From Streptomyces sp. R302 (GTDB lineage: Bacteria; Actinomycetota; Actinomycetes; Streptomycetales; Streptomycetaceae): 64,000 bases of DNA. Below are positions 26,988 to 35,155 of the stretch, piece after piece; the stretch's first letter is position 1, and each line of letters opens with the position of its first letter. The stretch lies in assembly GCF_012927245.1 (NCBI RefSeq), contig NZ_JABBGE010000002.1, forward strand, positions 558,001 through 622,000. Direction: 5' to 3'. A program made the translations under genes and the position numbers. The notes beneath the pieces are model-generated. The model was given only the letters and a program-made list of their open reading frames with translations, was not told the origin of the DNA and made no database searches.

Positions 26988-27410
26988 TTACTCACCAGGG
27001 AGAGCCAGCTCGAACCATACGGTTTTCCCCGTGTCGCCCTGCCGGGTCCCCCAGCGGCGTGCGGAGCAGGCGACGAGACCGAGCCCGCGGCCCCCTTCGT
27101 CGTCGGGTCCCGCGGGCCGCTCGGTGGGCGGATCCGGAAGCGGATCGGAGACCTCCACGAGGAGTGCGGAGTGCCGGGGCGGGTCGGTGGCGGCGCCCTC
27201 GGCCCGCACGATGCGCACCCCGATGGGCCCGGAGGCGTACCGGAGGGAGTTGGTGACCAGCTCGCTGACCAGCAGGACGGCGATGTCCCCCACGGTCGCG
27301 TCGACCTCCCAGGAGCGGAGGGTCTCGCGTACGGCGTGGCGGGCGGTGCGCACCGCGTCGGCCTCCGCCGGGAAGTTCCACTCGGCGCGGGCGCCGTCGG
27401 TGTCGATCAC
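26988..27410 (-). CDS. Anti-sigma-like ATP-binding protein (RsbW/SpoIIAB type)
   Basis: Stand-alone HATPase domain of 140 residues starting with GTG. The N box reads VSELVTNSLRYA and the G boxes include DDEGGRGLGLV and GKTVWFELALP. It is clearly paralogous to the C-terminal domain of the SpoIIE-type phosphatase encoded just downstream (ELVTNALRYG, GKTVWFELALP). These small kinases typically bind or phosphorylate antagonists in partner-switching sigma-factor control, often supernumerary in Streptomyces. The two genes are on one strand with a 143-bp gap, so functional linkage is plausible but not shown. Confidence 0.88.
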   Translation of the reverse strand: MIDTDGARAEWNFPAEADAVRTARHAVRETLRSWEVDATVGDIAVLLVSELVTNSLRYASGPIGVRIVRAEGAATDPPRHSALLVEVSDPLPDPPTERPAGPDDEGGRGLGLVACSARRWGTRQGDTGKTVWFELALPGE

Positions 27411-27571
27411 ACGCGATCACTTCCCCAGGCACGGTGCAGCAGGAAGAGGATCACCCTCTCCCGAGGGACCAATGGGGACATACCCGGAATTACTCGCGAA
27501 ATATCCCACCGGGGGGCGGTCATGGGCGCACAGTGGCACGAACGGCGTAGGGGGCCGGGTGCGAGCCCCGG

Positions 27572-28018
27572 TCAGGGGCGCGCGACGGGGAGTCTGCGCG
27601 CCGCCTCCACGACCGCCGGGCGGTCCTGGTCGAGCCAGTCCACGGTGTCGAGTTCGTCGCGGGCGAGCCAGCGGAGCGCGTCGTGGTCCTCCAGCGGGCG
27701 GGGTTCGCCGGAGAGCAGGCGGGCGGTCCAGACCCGGAGGACGTAACCGGGCTTGAGGGGCCATTCGCCGGGGATCCGCTCGCCGGTCTCGGCCTCGACG
27801 CCGAGTTCCTCGCGCAGTTCGCGGACGAGGGCGTCCTCGGGGCGCTCGCCGGGCTCGACCTTGCCGCCGGGGAGTTCCCAGCGGCCGGCGAGTTCGGCGG
27901 GGGCGCTGCGGCGGGCGGCGAGCAGGCGGCCGCCGTCGAGGAGGGCGGCCGCGACGACGACCACGGCACCGGTCCCGAGGTCGGTTCCGGTGCCGTGGTG
28001 CGGGGAGCGTGAGGTCAT
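27572..28018 (-). CDS. Nudix hydrolase (MutT-like)
   Basis: Nudix hydrolase of 148 residues. The Nudix box is at about residues 51-73: GGKVEPGERPEDALVRELRE followed by ELGV, matching GX5EX7REUXEEXGU. The preceding segment GRWELPGG is typical of MutT-like 8-oxo-dGTP/nucleotide-sanitising enzymes. The natural substrate cannot be told from sequence. It lies 22 bp after the small SPOR-like gene and could be cotranscribed with it. Confidence 0.93.
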   Translation of the reverse strand: MTSRSPHHGTGTDLGTGAVVVVAAALLDGGRLLAARRSAPAELAGRWELPGGKVEPGERPEDALVRELREELGVEAETGERIPGEWPLKPGYVLRVWTARLLSGEPRPLEDHDALRWLARDELDTVDWLDQDRPAVVEAARRLPVARP

Positions 28019-28040
28019 GCCCGCGAGGGTATCGGGGGCG

Positions 28041-28217
28041 TCAGGGGGTGGGGCTGACGCGCTCGACCCAGTAGAGCTGCTTGGGGCCGCGGGAGTCGAG
28101 CGTGTCCGCGATCCGCTGCGCCTCGTCCTGGGTCGCGTACCGGCCCACCCGGTAGCGGTTGCCGTTGTCGTCCTGCCGTATCACGAGCCACGGATGGACG
28201 GGGCCGCTGTCGGTCAT
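28041..28217 (-). CDS. Small SPOR-like protein, 58 residues
   Basis: Short gene encoding MTDSGPVHPWLVIRQDDNGN, then RYRVGRYATQDEAQRIADTL and a C-terminus DSRGPKQLYWVERVSPTP. The pattern, an aromatic/basic strand followed by a helix starting DEAQRIA and a second strand, resembles SPOR (peptidoglycan-binding) domains, here without signal peptide or membrane anchor. GGAGGGAG is placed 7 bases before the ATG. It sits between the GntR regulator and the Nudix gene on the same strand. Function is not established. Confidence 0.8.
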   Translation of the reverse strand: MTDSGPVHPWLVIRQDDNGNRYRVGRYATQDEAQRIADTLDSRGPKQLYWVERVSPTP

Positions 28218-28390
28218 CAGGCTTCTCCCTCCGCCGGGCCAGGCGTCACCAAGGATCTCCGGGAAACCGCAATCCGCATATGCCTGAGCCTACGCCTGAC
28301 CTTCACACAGCGGATACGGATTTTCACCAAGAGATACGGATCGGCCGGGAACCGACGCAAGGCGGCCGAAGCACACATGCCGGACGGCGC

Positions 28391-28437
28391 GAGGGAGGGA
28401 GCAAGGAAGAGAGGGAGAGAGGGAGAGAGGGAGGGAG
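28391..28437. repeat. Polypurine GGGAGAGA-type simple repeat
   Basis: A 47-base pure or nearly pure purine tract of GGGA/GAGA units on the plus strand (polypyrimidine on the coding strand of the flanking genes), 39 bp past the GntR gene stop. It is slippage-prone and could form triplex or G-quadruplex-like structures. It may take part in ending the GntR transcript. Confidence 0.75.
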
Positions 28438-28475
28438 CTTCGACCCGGAGGTGGGCGGGTGCGGGTCCGGTCCGG

Positions 28476-29228
28476 TCAGCGGACCGGGAGGTGGTACGAG
28501 AGGCGGTAGCGGTCGGCGGGGACGACGACGTCGGCGGTCTCGACGGCGAGGCCCGAGGCGTAGAAGGTGCGCTCGACGACCATGACGACGTGACCGGGGA
28601 CGCCGCCGAGGACGAGGAGCTCCTCGGCGAGGCCGGGGCGGGCGCCGACCTCCTCCACCACGTTGTCCACGACGACGTCGATCGCCGCCATCCGCTCGAC
28701 CACGCCGCAGCCGCCGAGCGGCCCCTCCTCGGGGAGCATCACGGGCGTGCGGCCGGTGACGGCGAGCGGCTCCCAGGAGGTGGCGACCATCATGGCCTCG
28801 CCGCCGTCCCGGTAGACGTACCGCGTGCGCATGACGCGGTCGCCGGGCGGGATGCCGAGGCGCTCGGCGACCGGGCCGCTCGCCTCCTCCTGCTCGCTGC
28901 TCGCCTCCCAGGTGCCGCGCGCGCCCTCCACCGCCTGCTCCTGGCGGAAGGGGGTGGCACCGACGGCGGGCCGGTAGCCGGAGCGGGCGACGCGGCGGGG
29001 CACCGGACGCTCCCGGACGTACGTCCCCGACCCCGAGCGGCCCTCGACGAGCCCCTCGGCCATGAGCACCTTGCGGGCCTCCAGCGCGACCGTGTCCGAC
29101 ACCCCGTACTCCTCGCGGATGCGTGCCTGCGAGGGGAGGCGGGTATGCGGGGGGAGCGAGCCGTTCGCGATCTTCTCCCGCAGATCGCTCGCCACACGCA
29201 GATAGGCGGGCTGCTCACCGAACGTCAC
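28476..29228 (-). CDS. GntR family regulator (HutC/UTRA type)
   Basis: Transcription regulator of 250 residues starting with GTG. The winged HTH occupies about residues 8-72 (LPSQARIREEYGVSDTVALE, then GSGTYVRE), and a UTRA effector-binding domain follows (about 95-240). It is not DasR: the N-terminus and effector domain differ from what I know of DasR. It diverges from the chitinase gene. The intergenic region holds an imperfect inverted repeat just before this gene's start, a candidate autoregulatory operator. Confidence 0.9.
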   Translation of the reverse strand: MTFGEQPAYLRVASDLREKIANGSLPPHTRLPSQARIREEYGVSDTVALEARKVLMAEGLVEGRSGSGTYVRERPVPRRVARSGYRPAVGATPFRQEQAVEGARGTWEASSEQEEASGPVAERLGIPPGDRVMRTRYVYRDGGEAMMVATSWEPLAVTGRTPVMLPEEGPLGGCGVVERMAAIDVVVDNVVEEVGARPGLAEELLVLGGVPGHVVMVVERTFYASGLAVETADVVVPADRYRLSYHLPVR

Positions 29229-29243
29229 TGGACACTCCCCTCA

Positions 29244-29272
29244 GGTTGACAGACAGCTACAGCCTGACAACC
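29244..29272. promoter_or_regulatory. Candidate GntR operator
   Basis: Inverted repeat GGTTGACAG-N11-CTGACAACC (8 of 9 positions match) centred about 30 bp upstream of the GntR gene start. The size and position fit autoregulation by a GntR-family dimer. Confidence 0.4.
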
Positions 29273-29346
29273 GATTGTCGCCGACCGCAAGCATGGGCCA
29301 GAGTTTCACTCGAAGTGATGAAGGTGAACCGCCGCCGCCCGACCCC

Positions 29347-29375
29347 TTGACCCCATTGGTCTGGACCAATACCTT
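29347..29375 (+). promoter_or_regulatory. Chitinase promoter with embedded DasR-type (dre) operator
   Basis: A -35-like TTGACC (29347-29352) and -10-like TACCTT (29370-29375) are separated by 17 bp. The palindrome ATTGGTCTGGACCAAT (29355-29370) fills the spacer. It matches 13 of 16 positions of the DasR-responsive consensus ACTGGTCTAGACCAGT known from Streptomyces chitin/GlcNAc genes. Repressor bound here would block RNA polymerase. Confidence 0.75.
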
Positions 29376-29423
29376 CCTGCCTGCGCGCCCACGCTCCAAC
29401 CCGCCTCGCACAGGAACGAGCCC

Positions 29424-30770
29424 ATGCGTCCCAGAGCCCTGACCAAGCTGACCCTCGGCACCGCCGCGGCCGCCGCCCTCGGCCTCCTCGCCACCCTGGC
29501 CCCCGCCGCCGACGCCCATCCGCGCCCCGACCACCGCCCGCCCGCCGCGGAGCACGCCCTCAAGCGGGTCGGCTACTTCACCCAATGGGGCATCTACGGG
29601 CGGAACTTCCAGGTCAAGGACCTGGACACGAGCGGCTCCGCCGCCAGGCTCAGCCACATCAACTACGCCTTCGGCATCGTCGACAAGGCCGGCAAGTGCG
29701 TCATCGGCCCCGTCCCCGGCTCCGACCCCTGGGCCGACTACGTCCGCCCGGTCGACGCCGCCACCTCCGTGGACGGCACCGCCGACACCGACGGGCAGCC
29801 GCTGGCCGGCAACTTCAACCAGCTGCGCGAGCTGAAGGCGAAGCACCCGAACCTCAAGGTCATGATCTCGCTGGGCGGCTGGAGCGGTTCGGCGTACTTC
29901 TCCGACGCCGTGCGCACCCCCGCGTCCCGCAAGGCCCTCGTCTCCTCCTGCATCGACCTCTACATCAAGGGGAACCTGCCGCAGGACGGCGCCCGCGGCG
30001 GCGCCGGAGCGGCCGCCGGCCTCTTCGACGGCATCGACCTCGACTGGGAGTGGCCCGGCTCCGAGGGCAACCCGGGCAACGTCATCCGCCCCGAGGACAA
30101 GGTCAACTTCACCGCCCTGGTACGGGAGTTCCGCACCCAGCTCGACGCCTACGGCCGTTCGCTGCCGCAGCGGAGGCACTACGAGCTCAGCGCGTACGTG
30201 CCCACCGCCCCCGCCAAGATCGACGCGGGCTTCGAGGTCGCCAGGATCATGCGGGACTTCGACTTCGTGAACCTCCAGGGCTACGACTTCCACGTCTCCG
30301 GCGAGACGACCACCGCCCAGCAGTCCGCGCTCTTCGCCAAGAACGACTGGAGCGTCGAGGGGACCGTCACGTCCTGGCTGCGGCGCGGCGCCCCGGCCCG
30401 CAAGCTCGTCGTCGGCATGCCGTTCTACGGCCAGGGCTGGACCGGCGTCACCGGCGGCGGCGACGGCCTCGGACGGCCCGCGACCGGTCCCGCCCCGGCG
30501 ACCTGGGCGCCCGGCTCCGAGGACTACAAGAACCTCAAGGAGCTCGCGGAATCGGGCACGTACAAGCTGTACCGGGGCCACCGGAACGGCCACGCCTGGC
30601 TCTTCGACGGCACCACCCTGTGGACCTACGACGACCCGGCCGTGCTGCGCACCAAGGCGAACTGGGTCCGCACCCACGGGCTCGGCGGCGCCATGATCTG
30701 GTCGCTCGACGGCGACACCGCCGACGGCGAGCTGATCGGCGCGATCGACCGCGGCCTCACCCGCCGCTGA
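29424..30770 (+). CDS. Secreted family 18 chitinase
   Basis: Endochitinase-type GH18 enzyme of 448 residues. Signal peptide 1-31 (cleavage after PAADA). The catalytic signature DGIDLDWEWPG places the acid Glu at residue 209; SxGGW (SLGGWSGS) and YDFHVSG also fit the family. There is no chitin-binding domain or linker, so it is a single-domain enzyme. Its promoter carries a DasR-type operator, so expression should respond to GlcNAc derivatives. A GntR regulator is divergent. Confidence 0.95.
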   Translation: MRPRALTKLTLGTAAAAALGLLATLAPAADAHPRPDHRPPAAEHALKRVGYFTQWGIYGRNFQVKDLDTSGSAARLSHINYAFGIVDKAGKCVIGPVPGSDPWADYVRPVDAATSVDGTADTDGQPLAGNFNQLRELKAKHPNLKVMISLGGWSGSAYFSDAVRTPASRKALVSSCIDLYIKGNLPQDGARGGAGAAAGLFDGIDLDWEWPGSEGNPGNVIRPEDKVNFTALVREFRTQLDAYGRSLPQRRHYELSAYVPTAPAKIDAGFEVARIMRDFDFVNLQGYDFHVSGETTTAQQSALFAKNDWSVEGTVTSWLRRGAPARKLVVGMPFYGQGWTGVTGGGDGLGRPATGPAPATWAPGSEDYKNLKELAESGTYKLYRGHRNGHAWLFDGTTLWTYDDPAVLRTKANWVRTHGLGGAMIWSLDGDTADGELIGAIDRGLTRR

Positions 30771-30926
30771 ACCACCCGCTCCCCCGGAGCCGCCCCGCCG
30801 GGCGGCCGCCGCGGGGCGCGGACCGGACCGCCGGCGACGGCGCGCCGGGGCGGGGACGGCGGCTGGTCACGGGCCGCCGTCCCCGCCCCGCCCGGCCGCC
30901 GCCCGCCCCGGCGCCGGTCCGCACAC

Positions 30927-30966
30927 GAAGGGGCCGGGTCTCCCCCCACGGAGACCCGGCCCCTTC
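30927..30966. terminator. Bidirectional hairpin between chitinase and septum-formation-like gene
   Basis: A 17-bp perfect stem (30927-30943 with 30950-30966) with a 6-base loop between two convergent genes (stops at 30770 and 31006). It has no strong U-tract on either side and probably serves both. Confidence 0.75.
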
Positions 30967-31005
30967 CGCGTGCCGTACGACTGTCCGCCTTCCGCCGCCC
31001 GGGGC

Positions 31006-32220
31006 TCAGACGGAGCTGTGCTCGCCCGGGCCCTCCGGGGGCGTGTGGGTGAGGCCGAGGGCCTTGCGGACCTCGATGCTCGCGTCGTTCGGCACCACCT
31101 CCCAGGCGTGGTCGTACGCGTCCCAGAACTCCACCGAGTCCGTGGCGCGCGACAGCTTCGCCCACTGCTCGGAGGCGGCGTCCAGGCTCTTCAGATAACC
31201 CTCCATGGCCTTGCGCCGGGACGGCTCCCAGGTGCGCCCGCGCAGCCCGGAGCGGGCCGAGTCGACGGCGGAGCGCACCTCCGCGGCCCAGGCGAGGTTG
31301 GCCTGGAGGTCGTCCTCCGGGTCCTCCTCGGGCTCCGCGTAGAGGGCGTCCTCGATGGGGTTGACGTGGCCGAGGAAGGCCAGCTGGCCCGCGTCGAGCG
31401 TGGTCCCGTCGGAGCGCAGCGAGCCGGTGAGCCGCTCCGAGCCGCCGACGGCGCAGGCGATGCGGTGCTCGCCGGTGCGCCAGGCCCGCCGGTCCGGGGT
31501 GTAGTACAGGCTGAGGGTGTCGGCGGTCAGCGCCCAGGTGTCCCGCGTGTAGGCGGCGGCCATGGTCTCGCAGCGCTCCTCGCCGAGCGCGGTGAGCTCG
31601 CTCTCGCCGGGCCAGCCGTCGAAGCCGGTGGCCTCGAACCGTCCGGTGATCTCGCCGTCGTGGGGCCGGTCGCAGTCGACGACCCGGACGCCGAGGGTGT
31701 ACTCGCCCTGCCCGGACTCGTCGACGAAGCACTCGCCGGTGCGCAGGTCCATCGGCATGCGCACGGACGCCGCCTCCCGCACGCCGTCGCCGAACGCCCT
31801 CACGCCTACCTGGATCTGCCCCGTGATCAGACCGATGAGGACGAGGAGGGTGCTGAGCGAGGAGAGCACGATGCCGGCGATCGCCATGCCCTTGCCGCCC
31901 TGGCCGCGCTTCTTGATCTGCCGCAGGGAGAAGACGCCGAGGACGAGTCCGAGCGGCGGCAGGCAGCAGACGATGCCACTGACGAGCGAGCCGACGGCGA
32001 GCCCGTTGGTGGTCGCCCGCGGCGGCGCGTACGGCCCGTAGGGGCCCGGCAGGCCCGCGTAGGGCATCCCGGGCGAGGTGTACGGCCCGGGGGCCGGGTA
32101 CGCGGCGGGCGTCCCCGGCGGGGGCGGCTGGTGCGGCGGGGTCGGCGGGGTCGGCGGGGTCGGCTCCACGGGGGCGGGCTCCTGTTGGCGCGGGACGAAC
32201 AGACGATCGGGCGCGCGCAT
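31006..32220 (-). CDS. DUF4190/septum-formation-like membrane protein
   Basis: Protein of about 404 residues. The N-terminus is Pro/Tyr/Gly-rich (to about residue 70); two membrane spans follow (NGLAVGSLVSGIVCCLPPLG, and around GMAIAGIVLSSLSTLLVLIG), a DUF4190-like unit. An extracellular domain follows with septum-formation-like (Septum_form) features including conserved cysteine pairs. I chose ATG 32220 (MRAPDRLF). The GTG at 32232 lies inside the preceding terminator hairpin, so it is unlikely. The role is unknown. Confidence 0.78.
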   Translation of the reverse strand: MRAPDRLFVPRQQEPAPVEPTPPTPPTPPHQPPPPGTPAAYPAPGPYTSPGMPYAGLPGPYGPYAPPRATTNGLAVGSLVSGIVCCLPPLGLVLGVFSLRQIKKRGQGGKGMAIAGIVLSSLSTLLVLIGLITGQIQVGVRAFGDGVREAASVRMPMDLRTGECFVDESGQGEYTLGVRVVDCDRPHDGEITGRFEATGFDGWPGESELTALGEERCETMAAAYTRDTWALTADTLSLYYTPDRRAWRTGEHRIACAVGGSERLTGSLRSDGTTLDAGQLAFLGHVNPIEDALYAEPEEDPEDDLQANLAWAAEVRSAVDSARSGLRGRTWEPSRRKAMEGYLKSLDAASEQWAKLSRATDSVEFWDAYDHAWEVVPNDASIEVRKALGLTHTPPEGPGEHSSV

Positions 32221-32228
32221 CGTACGTG

Positions 32229-32274
32229 GCACGGCGAAGGGGCGGCCACCCGCCGGTGGCCGCCCCTGCCGTGC
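32229..32274 (-). terminator. Composite hairpin after the subtilase gene
   Basis: A 12-bp perfect core stem (32239-32250 with 32255-32266) and an outer 7-bp perfect stem (32229-32235 with 32268-32274). It lies 33 bp after the subtilase stop and ends that transcript. Confidence 0.8.
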
Positions 32275-32306
32275 TCAGGGCTTCGAGCTCGGGTCAGAAC
32301 TGCGGG

Positions 32307-33884
32307 TCAGAACTGGAGGGCCCAGGAGTCGATCTTGCCGGTGTCCCAGTTCGCGTTGTCCGTCACGCGGAGCTTCCAGGTGCCGTTGGCGACCTCGGAG
32401 GAGGCGTTCACGGTGTAGGTGGTGTTGATGTTGTCGGAGCTGCCGCCGGTGCCGAAGCCCTTGAGGGTGTAGGCGCTGCCGTCGGGGGCGATCAGCTGGA
32501 CCTGGAGGTCGCCGATGTAGGTGTGGACGATGTTCACCTGGACCTGGAGGGCCGAGGGGGCGTTGCCGGAGACGCCGCTGACGGTGACCGGGGACTCGAC
32601 GGTCGCGTTGTCGTTGATCGCGTAGTCGGCGGTGTTCTCGAACTTGTCACCGGTGGGCGGCGGGGTGGTGCCGCCGCCGCCGACGAAGAGCAGCTTGTTC
32701 GGGGAGCCGCTGCCGGGGCTGCCCACGACGTTCGGCGTGGCGGCGGTGGTGAGGGCCGTGGAGACCTGCGCCGGGGTCGCCGTCGGGTTGTCCGCGAGGT
32801 AGACGGCGGCGGCGCCGGCCACGTGCGGGGTGGCCATCGAGGTGCCCGAGATGGTGTTGGTGGCGGTGTCGCTGCTGTTCCAGGCCGACTTGATCGACGA
32901 GCCCGGGGCGAAGATGTCCAGGACGCTGCCGTAGTTGGAGAAGCTGGAGCGGGCGTCGCTGCTGGTCGTGGAGCCGACCGTGATCGCCTCGGAGACCCGC
33001 GCCGGGGAGTAGTTCGAGGCGTTGGAGCTGTCGTTGCCCGCCGCGACCGCGAAGGTGATGCCCGCCGCGATGGCGTTGCGGACGGCCTGGTCGAGGACGG
33101 TGTCGACGCCGCCGCCGAGGCTCATGTTGGCGACGGCCGGCTTGACGGCGTTCTGCGTCACCCAGTCGATGCCGGCGACGACCTGGTCGGTGGTGCCGGA
33201 GCCCTGGTTGTTGAGGACGCGGACGCCGACGATCTTCGCCTTCTTGGCGACGCCGTAGGAGGAGCCCGCGACCGTGCCGGCGACATGGGTGCCGTGCCCG
33301 TGCCCGTCCTGGGCGGTGTTGTCGTTGTCGATGGCGTCGTAGCCGTTGAAGGCCCGGCCGCCGAAGTCGTTGTGGCTGATCCGGACACCGGTGTCGATGA
33401 TGTACGCCGTGACGCCCTGGCCCGCGCTGTCCGGGTAGCCGTAGCTCTGGTTCAGCGGCAGGGCCTTCTGGTCGATCCGGTCCAGGCCCCAGGACGGCGG
33501 GGAGGGCTGGGTGCCGTCGATCGTGAAGACGCGGTTCTGGACGACGGACTTCACGGCCGGGTCGGCGGCGAGCTTCTTCGCCTGCGCCTCGGAGACCTCG
33601 ATCGCGTAGCCGTTCACCGCCGAGGTGTACGTGCGCTTGATCTTGGCGCCGAACTTGCCGGGGACCGCGCGGCCCTTGGCGGTCTCGGCCTGGGCGGACT
33701 CGTCGAGGGTGACGATGTAGCTGCCCGGGATGGTGCCTTCGGCCCCGGCGTTCTCGATGACGCCCTCCGCGGCGGCCGGCGCGGCCGTGGCGGGAAGGGC
33801 GGAGAGCGAACCGAGGGCCAGCGCCGTGACGGCTATGGCCGCGGCGGTGGTGATCCGGCGACGCGATGCGCGCATCACTGCCAT
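32307..33884 (-). CDS. Secreted subtilisin-like protease with P domain
   Basis: S8 family serine protease of 525 residues. Signal peptide to about residue 35; I9-type inhibitor propeptide about 50-125; catalytic domain about 130-400 with Asp164 (YIIDTG), His200 (HGHGTHVAG) and Ser349 (SGTSMATPH). A short Pro/Gly linker leads to a C-terminal proprotein-convertase P domain (about 425-525, ending in DSWALQF). GAGGAGGA stands before the ATG. It should be exported and autoprocessed to the mature enzyme. The 400-bp region upstream contains palindromes. Confidence 0.95.
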   Translation of the reverse strand: MAVMRASRRRITTAAAIAVTALALGSLSALPATAAPAAAEGVIENAGAEGTIPGSYIVTLDESAQAETAKGRAVPGKFGAKIKRTYTSAVNGYAIEVSEAQAKKLAADPAVKSVVQNRVFTIDGTQPSPPSWGLDRIDQKALPLNQSYGYPDSAGQGVTAYIIDTGVRISHNDFGGRAFNGYDAIDNDNTAQDGHGHGTHVAGTVAGSSYGVAKKAKIVGVRVLNNQGSGTTDQVVAGIDWVTQNAVKPAVANMSLGGGVDTVLDQAVRNAIAAGITFAVAAGNDSSNASNYSPARVSEAITVGSTTSSDARSSFSNYGSVLDIFAPGSSIKSAWNSSDTATNTISGTSMATPHVAGAAAVYLADNPTATPAQVSTALTTAATPNVVGSPGSGSPNKLLFVGGGGTTPPPTGDKFENTADYAINDNATVESPVTVSGVSGNAPSALQVQVNIVHTYIGDLQVQLIAPDGSAYTLKGFGTGGSSDNINTTYTVNASSEVANGTWKLRVTDNANWDTGKIDSWALQF

Positions 33885-34224
33885 GTGAGGTGTCCTCCTC
33901 GTGGGGGGTGCTCCCGTGGGGAGGGAGCCCGAGTGACCTTCATTAACGACATGGACATGACAAGAATGCGTGGGGTCCGACGCGGATCCTCACGACCTCG
34001 GCCGCCTTGCCGTCGCCGAAAGATTGACTGATCCATAGGAATCCCGCAAGAGGACTCACGCCACGCCAACTCCCGTGTTACAGCGCCGACATGACTGATC
34101 AGTAGCTTCCGGGCACGCGCTTCCCGGCCCCCACCTGCGAACCTCCCCCACCCGGCCGTCATCCGCCGACCGCCCTGAGGAACACGGGAATTCACAGCGC
34201 CGACACAGTCGGCGGACGGAAAAA
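33885..34224. other. Intergenic region upstream of the subtilase gene
   Basis: About 340 bp without a gene. It holds the perfect palindrome ACTGATCAGT (34094-34103), a 7-bp perfect hairpin (34198-34204 with 34208-34214) and a repeated 12-mer ACAGCGCCGACA (34080 and 34194). It probably contains the subtilase promoter. Confidence 0.5.
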
Positions 34225-34259
34225 CGGGCCCGTCCCCGATCCTCCGGGAGACGGGCCCG
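34225..34259 (-). terminator. Terminator of the DUF4232-like lipoprotein gene
   Basis: A 10-bp perfect outer stem (34225-34234 with 34250-34259), extended by CCC/GGG inside. On the minus strand it is followed by a T run (five A bases at 34220-34224 on the plus strand). It is 26 bp after the stop at 34285. Confidence 0.85.
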
Positions 34260-34284
34260 CCGTCCGCGTTGCCCCGCGCGCGGC

Positions 34285-35043
34285 TCAGAACTCGTCGGCG
34301 CCGTTGCGGAGTTCGTGCGTCCAGTACCCGGTCCTCGCGACGGCCTCGTCGACGGCGAGCCCGCCCGCCGGGGCGGCCACCACGACGCTGCCCTCCGCCG
34401 GACCGTCGGCCGCGAAGAGGTTCACGTTGAACTCCTTCACCACCTTGTTGTCCTCGTGGACGCCGCCGTTGGAGACCCGCACGTTGGCGTACGCGGGCGC
34501 GCCCGCCGCCAGGACCACCGGGGCGGCCGGCTTGCTCGCGGGGACCGCCGGGACGTCCTTGGCCGTCTGGATCTCGCCGAAGGCGATGAGCGGGTGGCCG
34601 AGGAGACGGCAGGCGCGGCCCGAGGTGTTGGTGGCGGTGAGGACGATGTGCTCGGTGGGCACCTCGTCGGCCTTCTTCGCGGTGATCCTGACGTCGCCGT
34701 AGGCGCAGACCGGCGCCTTGGCGTCGGCGGCGGAACCGGCGGTGGCCGGGGTGGCCTGCGCGGCGGCGGTCGCGTCCCCCGACGCGCCCGAGCCCTTCGC
34801 GGCGGGCGCCGCGCTCTCCGCCGCCCCGGTCGTCCCCGTCGTCCCCGTGGTCCCGGTCGTCCCGGTCGTCCCGGTGGTCCCGGTGGTCCCGGTCGCCGCC
34901 GGTGCGCCGGTCGTGGTCTTCGCACTGCCGGCGTCCTTCGCGCCGTCGTCACCGCCGCAGGCCGTCAGGCCGAGCGAGACGGCCGCGACGGCGGCGACGA
35001 GAAGGGCGGTCCTGCCCGTGTTCCTGCTGGTGGTCGTACGCAT
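34285..35043 (-). CDS. DUF4232-like lipoprotein with Gly-Thr repeat linker
   Basis: Lipoprotein of about 252 residues. Signal peptide ends in lipobox GLTAC. A low-complexity linker rich in TGT/GTT repeats and Ala/Ser follows (about residues 45-95), then a beta-rich C-terminal domain (VCAYGDVRITAKKADEVPTE, with a disulfide-like Cys pair) resembling DUF4232 proteins. I chose ATG 35043 (MRTTTSRN), with GGGGGAA upstream; longer frames are shadow. Function unknown; surface exposed. Confidence 0.82.
   Translation of the reverse strand: MRTTTSRNTGRTALLVAAVAAVSLGLTACGGDDGAKDAGSAKTTTGAPAATGTTGTTGTTGTTGTTGTTGTTGAAESAAPAAKGSGASGDATAAAQATPATAGSAADAKAPVCAYGDVRITAKKADEVPTEHIVLTATNTSGRACRLLGHPLIAFGEIQTAKDVPAVPASKPAAPVVLAAGAPAYANVRVSNGGVHEDNKVVKEFNVNLFAADGPAEGSVVVAAPAGGLAVDEAVARTGYWTHELRNGADEF
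34826..34897. repeat. 9-bp tandem repeat (8 units) coding for Gly-Thr-Thr
   Basis: Eight units of the type CCGGTCGTC on the plus strand encode the TGT/GTT linker of the lipoprotein. The copy number could vary by slippage. Confidence 0.9.
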
Positions 35044-35155
35044 GTCGGTGTTTCCCCCGTGGTCGGTGAAGCGCACTGCGCGGAGCGGTCGGTGGTACGT
35101 GTCCACCTTCCCGCCGCGCGCTGCCGTCCCGCTTGCGTACTGCTAACGCCCGCCG

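Noticed and set aside
28476..29228. The GntR gene as dasR
   Set aside because: Its HTH and effector-domain sequences differ from known DasR, although a DasR-type operator is next to it.
32220..32232. GTG at 32232 as the start of the septum-formation-like gene
   Set aside because: It lies inside the terminator hairpin of the subtilase gene.
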